Positions 1-6,684 of a stretch of 43,951 nt of DNA are shown here, in pieces. This DNA is from Polyangiaceae bacterium (GTDB lineage: Bacteria > Myxococcota_A > Polyangia > Polyangiales > Polyangiaceae): contig JALOQB010000090.1 in NCBI GenBank assembly GCA_025453595.1, positions 1 through 43,951 on the forward strand. The letters run 5' to 3'. Position 1 is the first letter of the stretch. Every line of letters starts with the position of its first letter. The position numbers and the translations under genes are program-made. Below the pieces are notes generated by a model. The model was not told where the DNA came from, did no database searches, and saw nothing but the letters and a program-made list of their open reading frames with translations.

Positions 1-160
1 TGCTTGCCAGGGAGAAGGGCCGACGGACGGTTGCCGCGTGCGAGGAGGAGCCTACGGAACAGGAGAGGAAGGGCTATCCTGCGCAACGGCTGAAGGATTT
101 TTCTCAAGAACAGGCAGCTACTCTCCCCAGATCGGGTTCCGGTGCTGCCTGGATCTTTGA
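1..160 (+). repeat. Direct repeat, copy A of SUMF1 gene 3' end
   Basis: This matches 5115-5280. The first ~97 bases are identical. Then come a 6-nt deletion, one adjacent substitution and four clustered substitutions, and the rest is identical through the stop codon. Similarity fades just after the stop, although both copies keep a short ATGTTGACG...CGTGAGCCG stretch. The duplication probably extends left of the window. Confidence 0.9.
2..160 (+). CDS. SUMF1 (formylglycine-generating-enzyme fold) lipoprotein, C-terminal end only (copy A)
   Basis: The window opens inside this gene; 52 codons and the TGA at 158-160 are visible. The peptide ends in the SUMF1-type C-terminal signature IGFRCCLDL, preceded by a CRVRGGAYG-like segment, and matches the end of the complete gene at 4175-5280 almost residue for residue. 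Relative to that copy it lacks two residues (a 6-nt in-frame deletion near 98) and has Ser in place of Asp in the RTG(D/S)YSPQ segment. SUMF1-fold proteins are usually non-catalytic binding or structural modules in myxobacteria unless the catalytic Cys pair is present, and the part seen here cannot settle that. It lies directly upstream of the metalloprotease locus, so the two SUMF1 copies flank that gene. Confidence 0.8.
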   Translation, partial: ACQGEGPTDGCRVRGGAYGTGEEGLSCATAEGFFSRTGSYSPQIGFRCCLDL

Positions 161-229
161 ACCATGGAATTTTAATGTTGACGTTCCACGGACGTGAGCC
201 GTACGGTCAGAGTCATGTCTACATATTCA

Positions 230-290
230 GGGTCGGGTCGGGTCGGGTCGGGTCGGGTCGGGTCGGGTCGGGTCGGGTCGGGTCGGGTCG
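230..290 (+). repeat. Pentanucleotide tandem repeat, (GGTCG) x 12
   Basis: Twelve perfect GGTCG units occupy 231-290, with one further G at 230. The array ends one base before the ATG at 292 that begins the metalloprotease signal peptide. In the frame of that ATG the array is open and would encode Val-Gly-Ser-Gly-Arg repeats from an upstream ATG at 175. A change of one unit shifts the frame of any upstream start by two bases and changes the leader length by five. Perfect short arrays of this kind are typical of slipped-strand variation. Confidence 0.95.
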
Positions 291-291
291 G

Positions 292-611
292 ATGCGCTGG
301 GCATTGCTGCTTTGTGCAGCCCCAACTTGCTTTAGTGGTGCCTGCTTTTCAACAAATAAAGTAGAATACAAAGAAAGCACCGACTCTCAACCTCAAACCA
401 TTAGCGCGCCCACGGTCAATCGTCATATTCCACTTCGCTTTGTGCTGATGACACAAACCGGTGTGGAGGATGTCGCCCCGTTCAATCGCCTAAAAACGGC
501 TGTGAGTAGGGCAAACCTAGCTTTCAATCAAGCTGGAGTTAACTTCTACATAAGATCGATAGAGCGCTATGCCTTGCCTCAATTTTACAATGCAAGGGCA
601 GATTTGACATC
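292..611 (+). pseudogene. Secreted metalloprotease, N-terminal fragment (split by IS)
   Basis: From ATG 292 the frame starts MRWALLLCAAPTCFSGACFS, a short hydrophobic signal with a lipobox-like FSGAC, so a lipoprotein or secreted product is likely. About 107 codons follow before the insertion sequence at 612; the literal frame reads into the element and stops at 655-657. Removing the element and one copy of the 11-bp target duplication joins this piece in frame to 2169-4158 (...ARADLTS-YAWN...), restoring a ~769-residue protein. Codon use is markedly AT-richer than in the rest of the window. No good Shine-Dalgarno sequence precedes ATG 292 because the GGTCG array fills the leader, so translation might instead begin at ATG 175 and pass through the array. 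The gene is inactivated as drawn. Confidence 0.8.
601..611 (+). repeat. Target-site duplication, left copy (GATTTGACATC)
   Basis: An 11-bp direct repeat abuts the left end of the insertion sequence and is identical to 2158-2168. Eleven bases fits the 11-13 bp known for parts of the IS4 family. Confidence 0.92.
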
Positions 612-631
612 GAGCCCTTTGAAGGTGATCC
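612..631 (+). repeat. IS left terminal inverted repeat
   Basis: GAGCCCTTTGAAGGTGATCC; its partner at 2138-2157 differs only at the sixteenth base. Confidence 0.92.
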
Positions 632-730
632 AAAGGAAAGACAATCTATCCGCCTAAGCTGAGGCCAATCCTCGGCTTTTCGGCTCTCTTTGTTCCGCCC
701 CGACCCTCTTGACTCCTGTACTCTAGCGCG

Positions 731-2125
731 GTGTCCTCTACGGTTTCCTTCACCCAGGAACTTGTCGAGCGCCTTGCCTCGCGCAGTGCGCTGCCGCTGA
801 TGACCCAGATGGTCATGCAGAGGCTGCTCGACCCTACGATCCTCGACGAAATCTTCGCCAAGCACCGCGGCAGCCAGTACGAGCACGAACTGCTGTTTCC
901 GGTGCTCGTGGAGCTGATGGTGGCGGTGGTGTTCGGGTTCTCGCCCTCGGTCCACAAGTCCTGGAGCAAGCGAAAAGAGCAGGCCGGGGTGGCCGTGTCG
1001 GCCGTCTACCAGAAGCTCAAGAACGTCTCGCCCGGCTTGTGCACGGCGCTGGTCGAGCAGATGGCTCAGCGGGCGTCGTCGTGGATCGCGTCGATGGGCG
1101 GAACGAGGCCCGCGCTGCTGCCGGGCCACCGCGTGTGCGTCCTCGACGGCAACCACCTGGCCGCCACCGAGCGCCGGATCAAACCGTTGCGCGACAGCGC
1201 GGCGGGACCCTTGCCGGCGGTGGCGGTGGTGGCCTACAACCCGGACCTGGATCTGCCCATCCACCTGGTCGGCGATCTGGACGCCTACACGCAGGAGCGC
1301 GCCCTGCTCGGCACCGTGTTGACGTGGGTGAAGGCGGGGGATTGCTGGATCGGCGATCGCCTCTACTGCGTGCGCTGGTGGCTGCAGGACTTGGCTGACA
1401 AGAACGCCTTCTTTGTGGTGCGTCAGCACGGCAACCTGACCGTGCAGGTGGTGAGCGAGCGCAAGCCGCGCGGCAAGAGCAAGGACGCGACATTCTTCGA
1501 GGAAGACGTCGAGGTCGTGGGTGAGGAAGGCCGGAAGTTCCGGATGCGTCGGATCATCGTCGTGCTCAAGGACCCGACCAAGCACGACGAGCGGGAAATC
1601 TTGCTGTTGACGAACTTGCCCACGGACGTCGCCGACGCCGCCAAGGTGGCCTTGCTGTACCGCAAGCGATGGTCCATCGAGGGCGCCTTTCACCGCATCG
1701 AGGCGCTGCTGCAGAGCGAGCTGGCGCCGCTGGGCTACCCGGCCGCTGGCCTGTTTGGGTTCAGCTTGGCGCTGGTGGCCTACCAGGTGCTGGCCGTGCT
1801 GGAGGGGGTGCTGCGAGCCGAGCATGGCGCCGCCAAAGTGGACGAAGAACTGTCGATGCACTCGATGGTGGAGGAGATCGTGAGCGTGTGGGGAGGAATG
1901 ATGGTGCTGATGCCCACCGAGGTCTGGGAGGAGTACGGGAGGCTGAGCCAGCCGGAATGGGAGAGGGAGCTGAGGCGGCTGGGGAAACGGGTGGACCTGT
2001 CGGCGCACAAGAAATCGAAACGGAAGGACAAACCAGCAGGGCCGAAAGCGAAGAAGAGATTCACGAAACGGCCGCACATTTCGACGTACAGGGCGCTGCA
2101 CGGGCTACCTCAGGAGAGCGAGTGA
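731..2125 (+). CDS. IS4-family DDE transposase
   Basis: 464 residues from a GTG start. It catalyses cut-and-paste movement of the surrounding element. The expected RNase H-fold residues are visible: Asp in VCVLDGNHLA (about residue 140), Asp in the DCWIGDRLYC segment (about residue 206), and the IS4 Y-(2)-R-(3)-E region in LLYRKRWSIEGAFHRIEALL with Glu near residue 320. A basic tail rich in Lys and Arg precedes the stop. Length and motif order are normal for the family and the frame is uninterrupted, so the protein is probably functional. It reads in the same direction as the gene it interrupts. No second ORF or passenger gene lies between the inverted repeats. Confidence 0.93.
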   Translation: MSSTVSFTQELVERLASRSALPLMTQMVMQRLLDPTILDEIFAKHRGSQYEHELLFPVLVELMVAVVFGFSPSVHKSWSKRKEQAGVAVSAVYQKLKNVSPGLCTALVEQMAQRASSWIASMGGTRPALLPGHRVCVLDGNHLAATERRIKPLRDSAAGPLPAVAVVAYNPDLDLPIHLVGDLDAYTQERALLGTVLTWVKAGDCWIGDRLYCVRWWLQDLADKNAFFVVRQHGNLTVQVVSERKPRGKSKDATFFEEDVEVVGEEGRKFRMRRIIVVLKDPTKHDEREILLLTNLPTDVADAAKVALLYRKRWSIEGAFHRIEALLQSELAPLGYPAAGLFGFSLALVAYQVLAVLEGVLRAEHGAAKVDEELSMHSMVEEIVSVWGGMMVLMPTEVWEEYGRLSQPEWERELRRLGKRVDLSAHKKSKRKDKPAGPKAKKRFTKRPHISTYRALHGLPQESE

Positions 2126-2137
2126 AGCCCTCTCTCC

Positions 2138-2157
2138 GGATGACCTTCAAAGGGCTC
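2138..2157 (-). repeat. IS right terminal inverted repeat
   Basis: The reverse complement reads GAGCCCTTTGAAGGTCATCC, 19/20 identical to the left end. An ATG at 2140 inside this repeat is in frame with the downstream protease fragment. Confidence 0.92.
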
Positions 2158-2168
2158 GATTTGACATC
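2158..2168 (+). repeat. Target-site duplication, right copy (GATTTGACATC)
   Basis: Identical to 601-611; it marks the right boundary of the insertion. Confidence 0.92.
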
Positions 2169-4158
2169 CTATGCTTGGAACAGTACTCTGTGGAATGATC
2201 TTAAGAAAATATTTCCAGCAATGCCTTCCAATGCCTACCAAAATCGTTCAGGATCAAAGTTTAAGTTTCTTGCAGAATCTGCCATCGATTATGGTAGATC
2301 TGACGAGATTTTGATTTATGTTGCACAAGTTGATACGAGCGCCTATGGGCATTATCCCTGGTTTGGACGCTCCATCTATACTTCTACCGGAAATCTTCCT
2401 AATGCAACGAGCGATTACAACGGCACGTGGAACTTTGTCCATGAACTGGGTCACTATTTCGGGTTGTCCCACACTTTTCCGGGGTCGTATCTCGACTCGG
2501 ATTTGTACCTGACGTCAAACAAACAGGTTGGTCCTGTTGACCCCTCAACAAATTCAACTGCAAAACTCGCCGACTACTGGGATCTTGTTTATCGGCCAGC
2601 ATCACCGGGAAACAATGTTTTTTACAGTTCAGACTCTGCTGCGAGCTCTTTTGAAAATCAACTGGTTGCAAAAAATGTTATAAGTCCAACCGAGAACTGC
2701 TCTTCTTCGTCTTGTACGATATCCTGTTCCATCAATGGAAGTTCATTCACCACGAACGATCCTGGTGGTGCGGGAATTGGGATTAAATTCCCCGGGGATA
2801 ATCCTCCGTCCAACCCTGTGCGAGGTTGGAATGCAATGGGTTACCTCAATCCTGCTTGTCCGCAGGGTTTTTCAGATTCACAAATTCGTCAAATACAAAA
2901 AGTACTTCGTTATGATGTCCCGATCCAAACATCCTGGACTCCGTCTCGAACTGGACTAAGACCGTCTCTGGGTCTTATCGCGAACAGTCCTCAAACTCAA
3001 CCCATTGATATCGATGGAGATGGTAGAAGAGATTTTGGAGTTTGGGAACCTCCTCAAATTGTTTCCGGAACGGGTCAGTTCAAGTTCAGAAAAAGTATCG
3101 ATGGTACCTTGCTTCCAGCCATTCCCTTTGGAATCATGGGTGATGTTCCTGCTCTAGCTGACTATGATAACGATGGGAAAACGGACATCGCAGTCTTTCG
3201 AACCGCTGGTCCAAACGGAAACGATCCTTTTGATAACAGTGCTTATTTTATATGGTGTCCTACCTCGCACGTTTCAGGAGGTGACTGTAGTTATACCCAA
3301 TCCCTCGCCTTGGGTCAGCGAGGGGACGTTCCGATGCCCGGAACACGTTTCGCTGGACCTCCTGCATCGAGTTCAGACGTTGAGATTGCTGTCTTTAGAC
3401 CGCAGGATAAAATCTATTGGCGTAAGATAGGAAATGCGAGCATTTCCACCATCAATATTTCTGGGGATGAACCCATTGTCGGATACTTTGATGACGATAG
3501 AAAAATGGATGCCGCTGTTTATCAGAAAGGATCCCCGGCCTTCTGGCTAGCGCTTGCATCCAACTTCTCAAACGTTCTCTACAGACCATTTCCAGCACAG
3601 CTCGTACCCTTTGGAAACAGCGGTACAAAGGAAGGTCGGGCCGGTGGAACACTGATACCTGGAGCTGTTCGTGCTGCAACGCTCTGCGACGGTAGCAACT
3701 GCGTTTCCGGTTTCAAGACCATCCTTCAAGTATGGGACAATCAAACTGGAACATGGTTTTCCATCTGGGATCCTGTTAACTCATCCTCTGTTTCTTCCTG
3801 TTCTTGGGGACAAGAAGGAGATATCCCGTTGACGGGCTACGGTTTGGTTGACATGGACTCCCTGCCTCCAGATGGTCGCCGCGACATGGTGGTCTGGCGT
3901 CCTTCCACGCTCGGTAGTTCAAGCTTGCATATAAAAACCACCGGGGGCAATGGCTGTGGAGCGCTTACGCACTCTCGGTCTGATGCCAGACCCTCGCTTC
4001 CTCTGCTCCCTTTTGTAAGCCATGATATCAACCAAGATGGAAAGGCTGAAGTTGTTCTTCTTGATAAGAATACCATGGAGTGGAGGGTTTACTTGTCTCC
4101 TTCCTATGTAAGCTACACGAGTTTTTACCTGGGCAACTTGAATGCAAAAGCTCTCTAG
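2158..4158 (+). pseudogene. M43-like metalloprotease with FG-GAP/VCBS repeats, C-terminal fragment
   Basis: This is the bulk of the interrupted protease. HELGHYFGLSH at 2440-2472 is a complete HExxHxxGxxH zinc site, and a Met-turn-like GWNAMGY follows (about 2824-2845). Both are expected of metzincins such as the pappalysin-like M43 family. After about 2990 come several calcium-type DxDxDG repeats (DIDGDGRRDFGVW, DYDNDGKTDIAVF, YFDDDRKMDAAVY, DINQDGKAEVVL), which are FG-GAP/VCBS blades likely to form a propeller for surface or substrate binding. Paired cysteines before the Met-turn suggest disulfides and export. The fragment itself has no signal peptide; an in-frame ATG at 2140 within the IS end could start a cytoplasmic, probably useless product. 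Excision of the IS would restore the gene. The AT-rich codons suggest acquisition from elsewhere. Confidence 0.88.
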
Positions 4159-4174
4159 ATTCGAAAGGCTCATC

Positions 4175-5280
4175 ATGAGACAAGAATGGATTCTGGCCGC
4201 GGCGCTGTTCGGCCTCGTGCAATGCAAGGAACAGGAGATCTTGCCGGAGTCGCGCCCGGGGGGCGGAGGGGCGCTGGAGCTTCTGGCTCTCCTTCCGACG
4301 CTGGAGCTTCTGGAACTTCTGCAGGGTCGTCCCAGGCGGGGGCTCCATCGGCTGGTTCTTCCGGAACTTCTGGTGCTGCCGGCGCATTCGCCGGTGCTGC
4401 CGGTTCTCCTGCGGGTCAAGCAGGAGAGGCAGGGAGCTCTTCCGGCGAATCAGGAGCCTCGGGAAGCAGCGGAAAGGCCGGGGAGTCAGGGGCAGCAGGT
4501 TCTCCCGCACAGGACGCTGCTTGCCCTGCGGCAGCTGCCCTCGCAGGGCCCAAGATGGTGCGGGTGAGCAGCGCGCAAGGGGTCGCTTATTGCATCGACT
4601 CCACCGAGGTTACCCAGGCTCAGTACGCCGCGTTCGTGAAGGCTTCCGAAGGCGTCAAGGTCGGCAGCGAACATCCCGCTTGTTCGCTCAATCTCTACAG
4701 CGGGTACACCCCTCACGTGGGTGAAGGAGGGTGCGCCAACGAGGCCTTTTACACCCCGGAAACAACGCCCGACGCCTCGGTGGGTTGCGTCGATTGGTGC
4801 GATGCTTTTGCTTATTGCAAGTGGGCAGGAAAGCGCCTCTGCGGTCGCGTGGGAGGCGGGGCCGTGAAGGAGGGTCAAGAGAACGATGCAGGGGAGAGCC
4901 AGTGGTACAATGCCTGTAGCCAGGGCGGTAAAACCAAGTTTCCTTACGGGGATACCTACGATGGGTCCCGTTGTTCCGGCAAGGATGCGGTGAAAGGGTC
5001 CACGGAAGAGGAGAAGCTGGCGTACCTGGCAAAGGCGGGAAAGGACTGCCACGGCAGCGTATCCCCGTTCGATCAGCTGCTGGATCTGAGCGGTAACCGT
5101 GGAGAGCTGGAGGATGCTTGCCAGGGAGAAGGGCCGACGGACGGTTGCCGCGTGCGAGGAGGAGCCTACGGAACAGGAGAGGAAGGGCTATCCTGCGCAA
5201 CGGCTGAAGGATTAGGATTCTTCTCAAGAACAGGGGATTACTCTCCCCAGATCGGGTTCCGGTGCTGCCTGGATCTTTGA
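4175..5280 (+). CDS. SUMF1-fold lipoprotein (copy B), probable 1-base frameshift after signal peptide
   Basis: ATG 4175 follows GAAAGG by six bases and begins a lipoprotein signal (MRQEWILAAALFGLVQCKE). That frame soon loses coding character, while the Gly/Ala/Ser-rich linker and the SUMF1 domain lie in the frame one base back, so one G appears to be missing from the G-runs at 4258-4263 or 4268-4271. The main frame runs to TGA 5278-5280. The SUMF1 domain starts near KMVRVSS (about 4552), has the family's CIDSTEVTQAQYAAF and CVDWCDAFAYCKWAGKRLC segments, and ends IGFRCC. Without the shift the nearest start in the domain frame (ATG 4186) gives no signal peptide. It lies 16 bases after the protease stop and is probably co-transcribed with it. 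A binding or structural role is inferred. Confidence 0.8.
5115..5280 (+). repeat. Direct repeat, copy B of SUMF1 gene 3' end
   Basis: The full-length partner of 1-160. It contains the extra 6 nt (AGGATT, itself a short local duplication) and the four-base difference near 5235. Confidence 0.9.
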
Positions 5281-5330
5281 ACGAGGGCGCATGTTGACGC
5301 CGTGAGCCGCGAGGGCCAGCGGGGTGCCGC

Positions 5331-6647
5331 TCAGCGGGGGGTCAGGTCCCGGTCCACGGTGGCCAGCAGGCGCTCGAGGCGCCCGGGGGAGACCTGCACG
5401 GCGATGACCTTCTCCTGCGTCACCTCGACGACCCCTGGCGCGGCGCCCCGGCGCTTGCGCAGGTGCTTGCGCGGCGTGTACTGCACCTCTACCCGGTCCT
5501 CGCCGCGGGCCTCGGAGAAGTGCGCCGCCAGCGTCGCCGCGTCGATGAGCAGCTCGGAGGCCCCCACGTTCCAGGAGGGCACGATGACGTGGGCTCCGGC
5601 ATGGCCCCGGGCATGAACCCACAGATCCCGCGGGCGCGCCACCTTCAGCGTGAGCTCGTCGTTCGAGGAGGCGTCGCGGCCCACCAGGATGGGGTGCCCC
5701 CCGGCGCCCTCGTAGCGCCGGTAGCATCGCGGCCCCGGGCTGGAGGTGCCCTGCTGCGCGGAGGGTGGGAGCAGCCGGATATCCCCGGGGAAATCGGCGG
5801 CCAGGCCCCGCAGCAGCGCCTTCACCGCGGCCTCATCGCCCGCCGCCGGCAGGGCCTCCAGCGCATCGTCGATCATCATCACGCCCAGCAAGGCGTCGTC
5901 ACGGCGGCGTTGCACCGCGGCGGCGGCGAGCCGGAGCCGCCGGGCCCTGGCGAAGAGGGCGTCGAGCTGGAGGCGAGCTGGGCGGTCGGGGGCCAGCGGA
6001 AAGGAGACCTCGCGAGCCTCGCCGGTGGACCAGTCCACGGCGCGCAGCTCGGTCTGGCCCGGGCGCGCGGCGGCGGCAGCAGGGACAAAGAGCGCGGCGA
6101 AGGTGGCCCGCTCCTCGGAGGTGGCGGCCGCGAGCAGATCCCGCTCGACGGCGGCGGCGCGCTTCTTGAGCCGCTCGCGGGCCGTTCGTAGCAGCGCCGA
6201 TGCCTCGGCCCGGGCTGCCTCGATCCGGAGGCGCTGCTGCTCGACCAGCAAGCCCTCGCCCCGGAGCCAGGCCGCCTCGATGGCCTCGGCCGACGCGGGT
6301 TCTCCCTCGACCGGCAGGTCCTCTGCGGGTCGGCAGCTCAGGCCCGATCCGTCCGCCACGACCTGCCAGCGAAGCTCGCGCTGGAGCACCTCGAGGTACA
6401 GGCCCTCGCGGGTCAGCAAGAAGCGCGTGATCTTGCCCCCTTCCAGCCGCTCGCGGAGGCCCCGCACCGGCCCGTCCGCCGGGTCCCCGCGGGGTCGCTC
6501 GGGGACGAGGGACCACGCCGCCTTGCGCCGCGGCGGGCCCGCTCCGATCAGCAGCACCCGGCTCGCCCCGAGGCTCAGGGCGTGGAGGCCAGGGGTCGGC
6601 CGGTCAACCCGGGTGAGGTGAGATCCCTCGATATACAGAGGTTCCAT
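5331..6647 (-). CDS. NFACT-family (RqcH/Rqc2-like) protein
   Basis: About 438 residues from ATG 6647 (an alternative ATG at 6665 adds six). The C-terminal part carries the NFACT-R (DUF814) signature: GHPILVGRDASSNDELTL, then DLWVHARGHAGAHVIVPS (about residues 330-352), followed by the usual basic YTPRKHLRKRRG segment. The middle is a long Ala/Arg/Glu-rich helical region fitting the coiled-coil arms of Rqc2/RqcH. The N-terminal NFACT-N module is short and poorly recognisable, and the protein is shorter than typical RqcH (~570 aa). RqcH proteins bind stalled 50S-peptidyl-tRNA complexes and recruit tRNA-Ala for tailing; whether this shorter version does so cannot be told. The start lies 37 bases beyond the stop of the upstream lipoprotein gene on the same strand. 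Confidence 0.72.
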   Translation of the reverse strand: MEPLYIEGSHLTRVDRPTPGLHALSLGASRVLLIGAGPPRRKAAWSLVPERPRGDPADGPVRGLRERLEGGKITRFLLTREGLYLEVLQRELRWQVVADGSGLSCRPAEDLPVEGEPASAEAIEAAWLRGEGLLVEQQRLRIEAARAEASALLRTARERLKKRAAAVERDLLAAATSEERATFAALFVPAAAAARPGQTELRAVDWSTGEAREVSFPLAPDRPARLQLDALFARARRLRLAAAAVQRRRDDALLGVMMIDDALEALPAAGDEAAVKALLRGLAADFPGDIRLLPPSAQQGTSSPGPRCYRRYEGAGGHPILVGRDASSNDELTLKVARPRDLWVHARGHAGAHVIVPSWNVGASELLIDAATLAAHFSEARGEDRVEVQYTPRKHLRKRRGAAPGVVEVTQEKVIAVQVSPGRLERLLATVDRDLTPR

Positions 6648-6684
6648 ATTCTTTCGGATCCCCATCTCCGGGGGAGAAGAACGA

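Larger units (their letters stand above)
612..2157 (+). mobile_element. Complete IS4-family insertion sequence, 1546 bp
   Basis: The element is bounded by 20-bp terminal inverted repeats matching at 19 of 20 positions (612-631 and 2138-2157) and by identical 11-bp direct repeats outside them. It holds one full-length DDE transposase gene and nothing else. Its base composition is intermediate between the AT-richer host gene and the very GC-rich genome. Intact ends, intact transposase and a perfect target duplication suggest a recent insertion that may still be able to move. Confidence 0.93.

Noticed and set aside
539-2101. Long minus-strand frame through the IS
   Set aside because: It lies antisense to a clear DDE transposase and has an Arg/His/Pro-rich composition typical of shadow frames in GC-rich DNA.
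4142-4567. Separate 141-codon gene in the signal-peptide frame
   Set aside because: After the signal its Leu/Arg-rich translation is the out-of-frame reading of the SUMF1 linker; a frameshift in one gene explains it better.
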